From: Mycolicibacter longobardus
GTDB taxonomy: Bacteria > Actinomycetota > Actinomycetes > Mycobacteriales > Mycobacteriaceae
Assembly (NCBI RefSeq): GCF_002102265.1
Contig: NZ_LQPG01000010.1
Span: forward strand, 1-64,000
Reading direction: 5' to 3'
Length of the DNA stretch: 64,000 bases
Made by a program: the position numbers and the translations under genes
In this document: one piece after another, positions 27,285 through 36,924 of the stretch
Numbering within the stretch: the first letter of the stretch is position 1
Layout of the letters: each line of letters starts with the position of its first letter
The notes under the pieces: model-generated
Told to the model about the DNA's origin: nothing
Seen by the model: the letters and a program-made list of their open reading frames with translations, nothing else
The model's database searches: none

Positions 27285-28097
27285 ATGAAGGTTGCCGAGC
27301 GGGTTGCCATAGTGACCGGCGGCGGTGGCGGTATCGGTGGCGCACTGGCGTCCGCACTCGCCCGGGCGGGGGCGAAAGTCGTGGTGGCCGACCTCGACGC
27401 CGAGGCCGCGTCGGCGGTGGCCGACCAGGTCAACACCGAACATCCGGGTTCCGCGGTCGGCAGCGGCGGCGACGTCGCAGACACCGAGACCATCCGGGAA
27501 CTGATCGCACTGGCCGAGCGCGAGTTCGGGCCGGTCGACTTCTACTTCGCCAACGCCGGTATCACCGGTGCACCCGGACTGCCCGGCGAGGCGGACTGGG
27601 ACCTGGCCATCGACGTCAATCTGCGCTCCCACATCCGCGCCGCGCAGCTGTTGATTCCCGACTGGGTACGCCGGGGAGAGGGATACTTCGTATCCACCGC
27701 ATCGGCGGCCGGCCTGCTCACCCAACTCGGCGGCGCCACCTACGCGGTCACCAAACATGCCGCCGTCGGCTTCGCCGAATGGCTCAACATCACCTACGGC
27801 GACCAGGGTGTGCGGGTCAGCTGCCTGTGCCCGATGGGCGTCAACACCAAACTGCTCTACGCCGGTGAACAGTCCGGTGACCCGCAGGGCGATCTGGCCA
27901 CCCGCGCGGTCACGGCAGCCGGCAACGTCCTGGAACCGGCCGAGGTCGCCGAGGAGGTGCTCGCCGCCATCGACGACGAACGCTTCCTGATCCTGCCGCA
28001 CCCGGCCGTGCTGGAGATGTACCGGCACAAGGCCGCCGATTACGACCGCTGGCTGCGCGGCATGCGCCGCTACCAGCGCGGCCTGGTCAACCCGTAA
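27285..28097 (+). CDS. Short-chain dehydrogenase/reductase
   Basis: The ~270-residue SDR has the NAD(P)-binding motif TGGGGGIGGAL, the NAG motif ANAGITG and the catalytic YAVTKHAA (Tyr-x-x-x-Lys) with Ser upstream in STASAAG. An acidic residue after beta-2 (VVADLDAEA) suggests NAD preference. ATG 27285 is chosen because GAGGAAGG ends 5 nt upstream; a GTG two codons earlier would overlap that box. It is the first gene of a TetR-controlled operon with FadE, a second SDR and an acyl-CoA-dehydrogenase-associated phosphotransferase. The substrate is presumably a hydroxyacyl compound, but this is inference. Confidence 0.87.
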   Translation: MKVAERVAIVTGGGGGIGGALASALARAGAKVVVADLDAEAASAVADQVNTEHPGSAVGSGGDVADTETIRELIALAEREFGPVDFYFANAGITGAPGLPGEADWDLAIDVNLRSHIRAAQLLIPDWVRRGEGYFVSTASAAGLLTQLGGATYAVTKHAAVGFAEWLNITYGDQGVRVSCLCPMGVNTKLLYAGEQSGDPQGDLATRAVTAAGNVLEPAEVAEEVLAAIDDERFLILPHPAVLEMYRHKAADYDRWLRGMRRYQRGLVNP

Positions 28098-28119
28098 GTG
28101 TCCTAGGTGAGGAGTCTGC

Positions 28120-29346
28120 ATGTCCCTGTTTGAAATGTCGGAGCGTGCAACGAAATACCAGTCTGATCTGCTGGAGTTCATGGACAGCTGCGTGTATCCG
28201 GCGGAGCCCGTCTACGAGTCGCAGATGGCCGAATCCGGCAACCCGCACTTTCAACCACCGATCCTGGAGGAGCTCAAGGAGCAGGCGCGCAAGCGCGGCC
28301 TGTGGAACCTGTTCCACCCCCACCCGGAATGGGGCCCGGGCCTGACCAACCTGGAGTACGCGCCGCTGGCCGAAATCATGGGCCGCAGTCCGCATCTCGC
28401 ACCGGAAGCCTGCAACTGCAGCGCCCCGGACACCGGCAACATGGAGGTGTTCACGCTGTTCGGCAGCGACGAACACAAGGAGAAATACCTCAAACCGCTG
28501 CTGGAGGGCACCATCCGGTCGGCCTTCGCGATGACCGAGCCGCAGGTGGCCAGCTCGGACGCCACCAATGTGCAGCTGGCCATGGTCAAGGACGACGCAG
28601 CCGGCGACTACGTCCTCAACGGCCGGAAGTGGTTCGCCTCCAACGCGTTGCACCAGAACTGCAAGGTCATGATCGTGATGGGCAAGACCGACCCGAACAC
28701 CGCCATCCACCGGCAGCAGTCGATGATGGTGGTCCCGATGGACGCCCCGGGCGTCACCGTCATGCGCGGGTTGCCGGTCTTCGGCTACCAGGACCGTGAA
28801 GGCCACGCCGAGATCGACTTCAAAGATGTTCGGGTGCCGGCAAAAGACGTGCTCAAGGGCGAAGGCGAGGGATTCGCGATCGCCCAGGCCCGGCTCGGCC
28901 CGGGCCGGATCCACCACTGCATGCGGGCCATCGGCATGGCCGAGCGGGCACTGGAGTTGCTGTGTAGGCGCGCGCAGTCCCGGATCGCCTTCGGCAAGCC
29001 GATCTCTGACAACGCCAACATCCGCGACTGGATCGCCGAGGCGCGCATCGACATCGAGATGATCCGGCTGCTGACGCTGAAGACCGCCTATCTGATGGAC
29101 ACCGTCGGCAACAAGGCAGCGCAGGTCGAGATCGCCGCGATCAAGGTCGCCGCGCCCAACATCGCGCTCAAGATCGTCGACCGGGCCATCCAGGTACACG
29201 GCGCCGGCGGCGTCACCGACGACTTCCCGCTGGCCGGCTTCTGGGCCCACCTGCGCACGCTGCGGCTCGCCGACGGCCCCGACGAGGTGCACCAGCGCGC
29301 CATCGCCCGCCAGGAACTGCGCAAATACCGCGAGGACGCACGATGA
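28120..29346 (+). CDS. Acyl-CoA dehydrogenase (FadE type)
   Basis: This 408-residue flavoenzyme catalyses alpha,beta-dehydrogenation of an acyl-CoA. It shows the ACAD signatures [14 protein letters not shown] (about residue 140), [27 protein letters not shown] and [15 protein letters not shown]. It resembles the ACAD10/11-like group, whose genes often neighbour a phosphotransferase-type gene, as here. The 3' end overlaps the following SDR gene by 4 nt (ATGA), indicating translational coupling. The acyl substrate is unknown. Confidence 0.9.
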   Translation: MSLFEMSERATKYQSDLLEFMDSCVYPAEPVYESQMAESGNPHFQPPILEELKEQARKRGLWNLFHPHPEWGPGLTNLEYAPLAEIMGRSPHLAPEACNCSAPDTGNMEVFTLFGSDEHKEKYLKPLLEGTIRSAFAMTEPQVASSDATNVQLAMVKDDAAGDYVLNGRKWFASNALHQNCKVMIVMGKTDPNTAIHRQQSMMVVPMDAPGVTVMRGLPVFGYQDREGHAEIDFKDVRVPAKDVLKGEGEGFAIAQARLGPGRIHHCMRAIGMAERALELLCRRAQSRIAFGKPISDNANIRDWIAEARIDIEMIRLLTLKTAYLMDTVGNKAAQVEIAAIKVAAPNIALKIVDRAIQVHGAGGVTDDFPLAGFWAHLRTLRLADGPDEVHQRAIARQELRKYREDAR

Positions 29347-30125
29347 CGGCGCAGGATCTCACCGGGCGCACCGCCATCATCACCGGCGGGTCGCGGGGAA
29401 TCGGGCTTGCGATCGGACAGCGGCTGGCCGAAGCGGGCGCCAACGTGGTCCTCACCTCACGCGACCAGGAGAGCGCCGACGCCGCGGCGGCCCAGGTCAA
29501 CGGCAACGCGCTGGGTGTGGCCGCCCACGTCGCGGAAGACGCTGCCGCGAGGCGGTGCATCGAAATCACCCTGGAGAGGTTCGGCAGCATCGACATCCTG
29601 GTCAACAACGCCGGCACCAACCCCGCTTACGGGCCGCTGATCGACCAGGACCACGGCCGGTTCGCCAAGATCTTCGACGTCAACCTGTGGGGACCACTGC
29701 TGTGGACGTCCTGCGCGGTCAAGGCGGGACTCGGAGAGCGTGATGGGCACAGCGGGGTGGTGCTGAACACGGCTTCGATCGGCGGAATGAGTTTCGCGCC
29801 GCTGATGGGCATGTACAACGCCACCAAGGCCGCGCTGATTCACATCACCAAGCAGCTCGCGCTTGAGCTGTCCCCCGGGATACGGGTCAACGCGATCTGT
29901 CCGGGCGTGGTGCGCACCAAGATGGCCGAGGTGTTGTGGAAGGAACACGAACAGGGGCTGTCGGTCACGACGCCGCTGGGCCGGATCGGCGAGCCAGCCG
30001 ACGTGGCCGAGGCGGTGCTGTTCCTGGTTTCGGATGCGTCAAGCTGGATCACCGGCCAGACCCTGGTCATGGACGGCGGCCGAATCCTCGGGGACGCAAC
30101 CGGATTCCGGGCAGGTCTGGCGTGA
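29343..30125 (+). CDS. SDR-family oxidoreductase (FabG-like)
   Basis: The 260-residue protein has [22 protein letters not shown], the catalytic [10 protein letters not shown] and [12 protein letters not shown], as in 3-oxoacyl-ACP reductase-like SDRs. It is similar to M. tuberculosis Rv2766c, which lies in the same broader neighbourhood. It overlaps FadE by ATGA and the downstream phosphotransferase by GTGA. Within this operon it could oxidise the 3-hydroxyacyl-CoA made after FadE; the specific reaction is inferred. Confidence 0.88.
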   Translation: MTAQDLTGRTAIITGGSRGIGLAIGQRLAEAGANVVLTSRDQESADAAAAQVNGNALGVAAHVAEDAAARRCIEITLERFGSIDILVNNAGTNPAYGPLIDQDHGRFAKIFDVNLWGPLLWTSCAVKAGLGERDGHSGVVLNTASIGGMSFAPLMGMYNATKAALIHITKQLALELSPGIRVNAICPGVVRTKMAEVLWKEHEQGLSVTTPLGRIGEPADVAEAVLFLVSDASSWITGQTLVMDGGRILGDATGFRAGLA

Positions 30126-31150
30126 CTGACCAGCCGCTGGGCATCGACCCGGCAGCGGTTGCCAGGTGGATCATCGAGCTGGGCCTGCCGGCCGAGGGGC
30201 CGGTGCGCTTCGAGCGGATCGGGATCGGACAGTCCAACCTGACCTACCTGGTCTCCGACGGCGCCGGGAACAGCTGGGTGCTGCGCCGGCCGCCGCTGGG
30301 CACGCTGCTGGCCTCGGCCCACGATGTCGCCCGGGAGGCGCGGATCCTCTCGGCGCTCGGCGACACCGACGTGCCGACCCCGCGGGTGTACGGGCTCACC
30401 CGAGATACAGACGACACCCCGCTGCTGTTGATGGAGTACGTCGACGGGGTGGTGGTGGATCGGATGGCGGTGGCGGAGTCGCTGACGCCACAGCGGCGGC
30501 GGCAGATCGGGCTGTCAATGCCCAAGACCCTGGCCAAGATTCACGCCGTCGACATCACCGCGGTGGGCCTCGATGATCTGGCCAGCCACAAGCCCTACGC
30601 GCAGCGACAGCTCAAACGCTGGGCCGGCCAATGGGAGAAATCCAAGACGCGAGAGCTGCCGGCACTCGACGACCTGACCCGGCGCCTGGCCGCTGCCGTC
30701 CCGTCGCAGCAGGAACTGACCCTGGTGCACGGCGACTTCCACCTGCGCAACGTGATCACCTCGCCGGACAGCGGTGAGGTGATCGCGGTGTTGGACTGGG
30801 AGTTGTCCACCCTCGGTGACCCGCTGGCCGACATGGGCAGCCTGCTGGCGTACTGGCCGCAGCCCGGTGAGGAGCACATCGCCGGGGAGTTCGTGATCAG
30901 CACGCTGGACGGCTTCCCGGACCGGGCCGAGCTGGCCAGGGTGTATCTGGAAGAAACCGGGCGCGACGCGGAGACGTTGCAGTACTGGCATGCGCTCGGG
31001 TTGTGGAAGGTCGCGATCATCGCCGAGGGCATCGTGCGGCGGGTACTGGACAACCCGGCGAACAAGGCCGCCGCCGGCACCCCGATCACCGCCTGGATCG
31101 ACGCTCTCGTGGACAAGGCACGCGAGGTTGCCGACGAGGCGGGAATCTAA
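30122..31150 (+). CDS. Phosphotransferase family protein (ACAD10-kinase/APH fold)
   Basis: The 342-residue protein has an aminoglycoside-phosphotransferase-like kinase fold. It shows GIGQSNLTYLV (nucleotide loop, about residue 32), WVLRRPP, the catalytic LVHGDFHLRNV (about 201) and the metal-binding VLDWELSTLGDPLAD. Proteins of this group are encoded with acyl-CoA dehydrogenases; in mammals the fused ACAD10/11 phosphorylates 4-hydroxyacyl-CoAs. A role in hydroxyacyl degradation is therefore plausible here, but it is an inference from family and operon. GTG 30122 overlaps the upstream stop. Confidence 0.85.
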   Translation: MTDQPLGIDPAAVARWIIELGLPAEGPVRFERIGIGQSNLTYLVSDGAGNSWVLRRPPLGTLLASAHDVAREARILSALGDTDVPTPRVYGLTRDTDDTPLLLMEYVDGVVVDRMAVAESLTPQRRRQIGLSMPKTLAKIHAVDITAVGLDDLASHKPYAQRQLKRWAGQWEKSKTRELPALDDLTRRLAAAVPSQQELTLVHGDFHLRNVITSPDSGEVIAVLDWELSTLGDPLADMGSLLAYWPQPGEEHIAGEFVISTLDGFPDRAELARVYLEETGRDAETLQYWHALGLWKVAIIAEGIVRRVLDNPANKAAAGTPITAWIDALVDKAREVADEAGI

Positions 31151-31159
31151 GATCGGTCG

Positions 31160-32500
31160 GTGACTCGCACCCGCGAACCCGAGCTGGTCGATGGGGTTCC
31201 GCGCCGGCGAATTGCGGTGGCGTCGATGGTCGGCACCACGGTCGAGTTCTACGACTTCTACGTGTATGCGGCCGCCGCGGTCACCGTATTCCCGCATCTG
31301 TTCTTCCCGTCGGGTCATCCCACGGCCGCGCTGTTGGCATCCTTGGCGACATTCGGCCTGGCGTTCGTGGCCCGGCCGGTGGGCTCGATCCTGTTCGGCC
31401 ACTTCGGCGATCGGGTGGGCCGCAAGACCACCCTGGTGTCGTCGTTGCTGCTCATGGGGGTCGCGACGTTCCTCATCGGTGTGCTGCCGACCTATCACCA
31501 CATCGGTCTGGCCGCGCCGATACTGCTGGCCGTGCTGCGGTTCAGTCAGGGCTTGGCACTGGGCGGGGAATGGAGCGGTGCGGCGCTGCTGGCCACCGAG
31601 ACCGCCGAACCGGGACGCCGGGCGACGGCGGGAATCTGGCCGCAACTGGGTGCGCCCCTGGGCTATCTGCTAGCCACGGCGATCTTCCTGGTTCTGTTCA
31701 CGTGGCTGCCCGCCGGCGCGGACGGGACCGGGCCGTTCCTCACCTGGGGCTGGCGCATCCCGTTCCTGCTGAGCGCCGTGATGGTGGTCGTTGGGCTGTA
31801 TGTCCGGTTGCGGCTCACCGAAACCCCGGTTTTCGCGCGGGCGGTCGCCGCCGGTGCGCCGGTGAACGCTCCTATCGCAGCGCTCCTGCGGGGCAGCTGG
31901 CGCCAGCTGGTCATCGGCACGTTGGTAATGGTGGTGCCCTACACGCTCTTCTACACCGTGACGACCTGGAGCCTGAGCTACGGCACTGCCAAACGTCCGC
32001 CCGAGGGCTTCGGGCTGGGCTACGGCTACGCTGACTTCCTCGAGCTCCAGTTGATCGCCGTGGTGTTTTTCGTCACCGTGCTGCCGATCGTGGGCAGGCT
32101 GGCCGACCGCTTCGGCCGGCGCCCGCTACTGCTGATCTTCACAGCCGGAATTCTGGTGTACGGGACCACCTTCGGCGCGTTCCTGAGGCCGACCGCCTCC
32201 ACCGGCACGATGTTGATCTTCCTGATCGTCGGAATGACGTTGATGGGCTTGGCGTTCGGTCCGATGAGTGCGCTGCTGCCCGAACTGTTCCCGACCAATG
32301 TTCGCTACACCGGTTCGGGCGTCGCGTACAACGCGGCGAGCATTCTGGGGGCAGCGGTGGCGCCATTCATCACCACGTGGCTGGCCGCCGAACACGGTGT
32401 GAGTTGGGTGGGCGGTTATCTGTCGGTTGCGGCTGCGTGCTCGTTCGCGGCGCTGCTGGCGATGCGCGAGACCAGGGACACCGAACTCGTGGACGTCTAA
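31160..32500 (+). CDS. MFS transporter, metabolite:H+ symporter group
   Basis: This 446-residue protein has 12 predicted transmembrane segments. It shows the MHS-type start TTVEFYDFYVYAAAA, the loop 2-3 motif GHFGDRVGRKTTL and its second-half equivalent GRLADRFGRRPLL. LRFSQGLALGGEWSGAALL is typical of the proline/betaine/dicarboxylate group. It lies 9 nt after the phosphotransferase gene and may import the acid degraded by the operon. The substrate cannot be named from sequence. Confidence 0.88.
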   Translation: MTRTREPELVDGVPRRRIAVASMVGTTVEFYDFYVYAAAAVTVFPHLFFPSGHPTAALLASLATFGLAFVARPVGSILFGHFGDRVGRKTTLVSSLLLMGVATFLIGVLPTYHHIGLAAPILLAVLRFSQGLALGGEWSGAALLATETAEPGRRATAGIWPQLGAPLGYLLATAIFLVLFTWLPAGADGTGPFLTWGWRIPFLLSAVMVVVGLYVRLRLTETPVFARAVAAGAPVNAPIAALLRGSWRQLVIGTLVMVVPYTLFYTVTTWSLSYGTAKRPPEGFGLGYGYADFLELQLIAVVFFVTVLPIVGRLADRFGRRPLLLIFTAGILVYGTTFGAFLRPTASTGTMLIFLIVGMTLMGLAFGPMSALLPELFPTNVRYTGSGVAYNAASILGAAVAPFITTWLAAEHGVSWVGGYLSVAAACSFAALLAMRETRDTELVDV

Positions 32501-32507
32501 CCGCCAC

Positions 32508-33248
32508 CTACCCGCCCAGCGCGCCGCCGAACACCTCGCGCATCGCCGCCCAGTGCCGGGCCGCGGCGTCGGCGTCGTAGGGCGGATTGTCGGGTACGGC
32601 GAAACCGTGCGCGGCGGGGTAGAACTCGACGGTGTGCGCAACGCCGGCCGTGCGCAGCGCCTCGTCCAGCGTCGCGGCCTGCTCCTCGGTGAACGATGCG
32701 TCGTTCTCGGCTCCGGCCACATAGACCGTGGCGCGCATCTTCCCGGCCAGCAGGTGCGGGCTGTCGGCGGCATCGGTGACCAGCCCGCCGCCGTGGAACG
32801 ACGCCGCCGCTGCCACCCGGTCCGGCACGCGTCCGGCCACCACCACCGAGGTGCGGCCACCCATGCAGTAGCCGCACACCCCGAACCGCTCACCGCGCAC
32901 CTCGGGGCGGCCGGCCAGGTAGTCGAAGAACGCCGCCGCGTCGACGGCCATCCGGTCGGCTGTGACGCTGTGCAGCATCGACATCAGCCGGCCGCGTTCC
33001 TCGGCGTCGCCGAACGCCGTGGCCATGTCGAACGGCGCCCAGTCGCCGTGCCGGTAGTACACATCCGGCAGCAGCACGGCGTAGCCGAAGCCGGCAAGTT
33101 CGGCGGCCATCTCCTCAAACGTCGGCCGGACCCCGCCGGCGTCGGGGTACATGACCACGCCCGGCCAGGGGCCGGTGCCCTCCGGGGTGAACAGGCGAAC
33201 CGGGCAGTCGCCGTCGGGAGTGGTGATGGTGTCAGCGTGGCTTGGCAT
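32508..33248 (-). CDS. Dienelactone hydrolase family protein (Rv2765-like)
   Basis: The 246-residue protein has the alpha/beta hydrolase fold with the dienelactone-hydrolase nucleophile elbow GYCMGG (Cys as nucleophile, about residue 126). An Asp is in the AENDASFTEEQ segment and the catalytic His in YPAAHGFAVPD near residue 211. It occupies the position of M. tuberculosis Rv2765, next to thyA. ATG 33248 (MPSHADTITTPDG) gives the family length; the longer in-frame extension overlaps thyA. It is divergent from thyA with 31 nt between the starts. Confidence 0.88.
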   Translation of the reverse strand: MPSHADTITTPDGDCPVRLFTPEGTGPWPGVVMYPDAGGVRPTFEEMAAELAGFGYAVLLPDVYYRHGDWAPFDMATAFGDAEERGRLMSMLHSVTADRMAVDAAAFFDYLAGRPEVRGERFGVCGYCMGGRTSVVVAGRVPDRVAAAASFHGGGLVTDAADSPHLLAGKMRATVYVAGAENDASFTEEQAATLDEALRTAGVAHTVEFYPAAHGFAVPDNPPYDADAAARHWAAMREVFGGALGG

Positions 33249-33279
33249 GGCCTCCGTTCTACTCCCGTAAGCTGCAGGC

Positions 33280-34080
33280 GTGCCGATCGCCACACCGTAC
33301 GAGGATCTGCTGCGGTTGGTGCTTGAGAGCGGAACCCCGAAGGCCGACCGCACCGGCACCGGCACCCGCAGCCTGTTCGGCCACCAGCTGCGCTACGACC
33401 TGTCCGCCGGTTTTCCGCTGATCACCACCAAGAAGGTGCACGTCCGCTCGGTGGTCTACGAGTTGCTGTGGTTCCTGCGCGGCGATTCCAACATCGACTG
33501 GCTGAATGAACACGGCGTCACCATCTGGGACGAATGGGCTTCTGAGACCGGTGATCTGGGTCCGGTCTACGGCGTGCAGTGGCGGTCCTGGCCGACCCCG
33601 TCCGGAGAACACATCGACCAGATCGCGCGGGCGGTGGAGTTGTTGCGCACCGATCCGGATTCACGTCGCATCATCGTCTCGGCGTGGAACGTCGGCGAAC
33701 TGGACAAAATGGCACTGGCGCCCTGCCACGCGCTGTTCCAGTTCTACGTCGCCGACGGGCGGTTGTCCTGCCAGCTCTACCAGCGCAGTGCCGACCTGTT
33801 CCTGGGCGTGCCGTTCAACATCGCCAGCTACGCGCTGCTCACCCACATGATGGCCGCGCAGGCCGGGCTGGGCGTCGGTGAATTCGTCTGGACCGGCGGG
33901 GACTGCCACATCTACGACAATCACGTCGCGCAGGTGCGCCAGCAACTGTCCCGGCAAGCCCGTTCCTACCCACAACTGGTTCTGGCGCAACGGGATTCGA
34001 TATTCGACTACACCTTCGAGGACATCGAGATCCGGGACTACGACCCGCACCCGGCGATCAAGGCGCCCGTGGCGGTATGA
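33280..34080 (+). CDS. thyA: Thymidylate synthase (folate-dependent)
   Basis: ThyA methylates dUMP to dTMP with methylene-tetrahydrofolate, producing dihydrofolate. The 266-residue protein has [12 protein letters not shown], the catalytic Cys149 in [28 protein letters not shown] and HIYDNHV. It starts with GTG, 6 nt after TAAGCT, consistent with a leaderless mRNA. It overlaps dfrA by ATGA, so the enzyme recycling the dihydrofolate is co-expressed. A second, flavin-dependent synthase (thyX) lies 3.6 kb downstream. Confidence 0.97.
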   Translation: MPIATPYEDLLRLVLESGTPKADRTGTGTRSLFGHQLRYDLSAGFPLITTKKVHVRSVVYELLWFLRGDSNIDWLNEHGVTIWDEWASETGDLGPVYGVQWRSWPTPSGEHIDQIARAVELLRTDPDSRRIIVSAWNVGELDKMALAPCHALFQFYVADGRLSCQLYQRSADLFLGVPFNIASYALLTHMMAAQAGLGVGEFVWTGGDCHIYDNHVAQVRQQLSRQARSYPQLVLAQRDSIFDYTFEDIEIRDYDPHPAIKAPVAV

Positions 34081-34574
34081 CGATCGGCCTGATCTGGGCG
34101 CAATCCGTTTCCGGTGTCATCGGTCGTGACGGCGGCATCCCGTGGCGGGTGCCGGAGGATCAGGCCCGCTACAAGGAGCTCACCATGGGCCACACCGTGG
34201 TCATGGGGCGCCTGACCTGGGAATCCCTGCCCGCCAAAGTTCGGCCGCTGCCGGGCCGGCGCAACGTCGTACTGACCCGGCACCCCGGCTATGTGGCCGA
34301 CGGTGCCACGGTCGTGACGTCGCTGCAGGACGCACTCGACGGCGACGACGACATCTGGGTGGTCGGCGGCGCAGAGATCTACGCGTTGGCGTTGCCGCTG
34401 GCCAGCCACTGCGAGGCGACCGAGATCGACATCGACCTGCCGGTCGCCGACGGTGACGCGGTGGCCCCGGTGCTGGACCAATCCTGGGTGCGCAGCGCGG
34501 GGGACTGGTTGACCAGCCGAACCGGGCTGCGCTATCGGTACGTGCATTACCACCGGCCGGCGTGCCCGTCCTGA
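34077..34574 (+). CDS. dfrA: Dihydrofolate reductase
   Basis: The 165-residue enzyme reduces dihydrofolate to tetrahydrofolate with NADPH. It has [19 protein letters not shown], the substrate-binding Asp in [27 protein letters not shown] and the NADPH-binding [14 protein letters not shown]. It is coupled to thyA by a 4-nt overlap, and its 3' end overlaps the next gene by 13 nt. Gene symbol follows mycobacterial use (also folA). Confidence 0.96.
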   Translation: MTIGLIWAQSVSGVIGRDGGIPWRVPEDQARYKELTMGHTVVMGRLTWESLPAKVRPLPGRRNVVLTRHPGYVADGATVVTSLQDALDGDDDIWVVGGAEIYALALPLASHCEATEIDIDLPVADGDAVAPVLDQSWVRSAGDWLTSRTGLRYRYVHYHRPACPS

Positions 34575-35785
34575 CCGCGGCGCAGGCACGCCGAATCGCC
34601 GTCACCGCACAGGGATTCACCGAAGCCAAGCGGTCCGCCGTCACCCGGGCGCAGCTGAAACGGCTGATCTCACGCATCCAGGTACTGCAACTGGACTCGG
34701 TCTCGGTGGCGGTGCGCGCCCACTACGCCCCGGTGTTCAGCAGGCTCGGCCCGTATGACCGCACCGTGCTGGACCGGGCCGCGTGGAGCCACAGTGCCCG
34801 CTCTCCGCGGCTGCTGATCGAATACTGGGCGCACGAGGCGGCGCTGATGGCCGTCGACGACTGGCCGCTGATGCGCTGGCGCATGCGGCAATGGCCGCAT
34901 GGCCGGTGGGGCGCCAATATCGTGCGGGCCAACCCGCAGCTCGTCACCGACGTCACCGCCGCGGTCGCCGAACTCGGCCCTGCCACCGCCGGCCAGATCG
35001 AAGAGCACCTGGCGGCTAAGTGGTCAGTATCGGGGCGCGCGGGCAAGGGTCCTTGGTGGAACCGCAGCGACACCAAATGGGTGGCCGAGGCGCTGTTCGC
35101 CGCCGGGGTACTGACCACCGCCACCCGGGTCGGGTTCGCCCGGCACTACGACCTGGTGGAGAACGTGCTCCCGCCGCAGGTGCTGGCCACCGAGGTCGAC
35201 GACGACGAAGCCGTCCGTGAACTGGTGCGCCGCGCCGCCGGCGCGCTGGGGGTGGGCACCGAGGCCGACCTGCGCGACTACTTCCGGCTGTCGGCCGCCC
35301 AGACCAGACCGGCGATCACGCAGCTGGTGTCCGCCGGCGAACTGCAGCCGGTGACCGTGACCGGCTGGAACGCACCGGCATACCTGCGTGCCGGGCAGAC
35401 GATTCCACGGACCGACCGAGGCACCGCACTGCTCTGCCCGTTCGACCCGCTGATCTTCTTCCGGCCCCGGGTACAGCGGCTGTTCGACTTCCACTACCGC
35501 GTCGAGATCTACACCCCTGCGGACAGGCGTCGGCACGGCTACTACGTCTGGCCCTTCCTGCTGGACGGAGAGCTGGTCGGCCGGGTGGACCTCAAAGCCG
35601 ACCGGGCCCACGATGCCCTGCACGTCGTGGGCGCGTTCGCCGAAGAGGGCCGATCCCGCCAACGGGTAGCCGAGGCACTCGTCGCCGAGCTGAGGTCGAT
35701 GGCGTCCTGGCTCGGGTTGAGTCGGGTGAGCGTGGGGCAGCGCGGGGATCTGGCGGCCGAGCTGCTCCGACGGGCGGACGGCTAG
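34562..35785 (+). CDS. Winged-helix protein of the HTH_42/YcaQ (AlkX-like) DNA glycosylase family
   Basis: This 407-residue protein corresponds by position to M. tuberculosis Rv2762c, annotated there as hypothetical. It begins with [16 protein letters not shown] and has [22 protein letters not shown] near residue 40, the N-terminal pattern of the HTH_42 superfamily. In that family AlkZ has QxQ and YcaQ/AlkX has QxD in this catalytic position; the sequence here is Q-L-D. Known members unhook interstrand cross-links or remove alkylated bases. [16 protein letters not shown] is a winged-helix part. Enzyme activity is inferred, not shown. It overlaps dfrA by 13 nt and is convergent with the DoxX gene, sharing stop bases. 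Confidence 0.75.
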   Translation: MPVLTAAQARRIAVTAQGFTEAKRSAVTRAQLKRLISRIQVLQLDSVSVAVRAHYAPVFSRLGPYDRTVLDRAAWSHSARSPRLLIEYWAHEAALMAVDDWPLMRWRMRQWPHGRWGANIVRANPQLVTDVTAAVAELGPATAGQIEEHLAAKWSVSGRAGKGPWWNRSDTKWVAEALFAAGVLTTATRVGFARHYDLVENVLPPQVLATEVDDDEAVRELVRRAAGALGVGTEADLRDYFRLSAAQTRPAITQLVSAGELQPVTVTGWNAPAYLRAGQTIPRTDRGTALLCPFDPLIFFRPRVQRLFDFHYRVEIYTPADRRRHGYYVWPFLLDGELVGRVDLKADRAHDALHVVGAFAEEGRSRQRVAEALVAELRSMASWLGLSRVSVGQRGDLAAELLRRADG

Positions 35786-36480
35786 GCGCGGTGAATGCGG
35801 CGGCGCGCGCTGTCAGCCAGTTTGGTCGCACCTTCTCGGGCCGCGTGCGCCAGCTCGGTTCCGCGTTCGGCGGCGACTTCGGCGAGCTGCGCTCCCCGTT
35901 CGCCGGCCGCCTCGAGTAGCGGTCCGGCGTGTTCGGCGCCGGCCAGCAAGCCCGCGCTCACCCTTTCCCCGACGGTCTCCAGCGCGCCATCACCGGACGT
36001 GATGGGCAAGGCCTCGGCTGCCTGGCGGTAGGCGCGACGCGCAACGCGACGGGCCCGCCAGCCCAGCGAAGGCTTCCCCTCGGTGTCCGCGGCCGCGATC
36101 ATCAATCCGCCGATCAGGCTCACGTCGGTCAGGAACGCCTGGCGCTGGTCGGCCCTGCGCTGCGCGTCGGGCTCCGCCCAGAACCGGTGCCCCCCGGCGC
36201 TACCCGGAATGACCGTGCCCGCCAGCACCGCAGCCGCGACCCGCGGCAGTCGGCCGCTGGCCAGCAGAACACCCCCGCCGATCTGCACCAGCGCGTTGGC
36301 TCTGGCGAAAGTTTCGACGTCCGACGGCACCTTCGCCGCTATCTCGTCGGGCAACTGCTTGAGCCCCTCGAACGCCGGACGGGCCGTCTGCCCGGCTTGC
36401 TGCGGCTGGCGAAGCGCCTGGACGCCCTGACCGACAAACGCCGCCGCGAGCAGCGGACGTGCGATCTTACGCATCAACAC
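35782..36480 (-). CDS. DoxX-family membrane protein with long helical tail
   Basis: The 232-residue protein has a DoxX-like membrane domain in its first ~135 residues: ARPLLAAAFVGQGVQAL, ALVQIGGGVLLASGRLPRVAAAVLAG and FLTDVSLIGGLMIAA. The C-terminal ~90 residues form charged, Ala-rich amphipathic repeats (AGERGAQLAEVAAERGTEL). The GTG start at 36480 follows AGGGGGA with 7-nt spacing. DoxX proteins are linked to quinone/redox reactions in some bacteria, but no role is established here. It lies 14 nt downstream of a CsbD-like gene on the same strand. Confidence 0.78.
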   Translation of the reverse strand: MLMRKIARPLLAAAFVGQGVQALRQPQQAGQTARPAFEGLKQLPDEIAAKVPSDVETFARANALVQIGGGVLLASGRLPRVAAAVLAGTVIPGSAGGHRFWAEPDAQRRADQRQAFLTDVSLIGGLMIAAADTEGKPSLGWRARRVARRAYRQAAEALPITSGDGALETVGERVSAGLLAGAEHAGPLLEAAGERGAQLAEVAAERGTELAHAAREGATKLADSARRRIHRA

Positions 36481-36494
36481 GCACGGTCCCCCTA

Positions 36495-36737
36495 CTACTG
36501 TTCGGCACGCTGGCGTGCCTCATCGGCGGCGGCCTTCGCGCGGGCCTTCTCAGCCTCCGCTTCCTTGGCCGCAACCTCGCGTTGGGCCTCGGCCTTGTCC
36601 TGCTGGGCTTGGCCTTCCCGCTTGAGCGAGTCGTCACCAGTCACCGTGCCGACGGCCTCCTTGGCCTTGCCCTTGACGTCTTCAACGACGCCTTTGATAC
36701 CGGCCTCGGGCCCGCTGTCCTTGTCACTGTCACTCAT
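36495..36737 (-). CDS. CsbD-like small stress protein
   Basis: The 80-residue, highly charged protein has the CsbD-type segment GIKGVVEDVKGKAKEAVGTVTGDDSL followed by a Lys/Glu/Ala coiled-coil tail. The ATG at 36737 follows GGGAGG with 7-nt spacing. CsbD-like proteins are induced by general stress in several bacteria. It probably forms an operon with the DoxX gene. Confidence 0.8.
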   Translation of the reverse strand: MSDSDKDSGPEAGIKGVVEDVKGKAKEAVGTVTGDDSLKREGQAQQDKAEAQREVAAKEAEAEKARAKAAADEARQRAEQ

Positions 36738-36924
36738 GTGGTGCCTCCCTAACTCAGCAGGCCGGAGTGGCCCGCCCGGTTCGCTCGGAATACCCGGCGG
36801 GCTTACAACGTAAACTTCGCCGGTTTTTGACCGGCGCGGCTTCCCGGACCGCGCTAGGGTGACGACCGGGAGCTGATCGGTGCCGCCGAGGACTGGGTGC
36901 ACCGATCCGGGGTCGGGATTCGGG

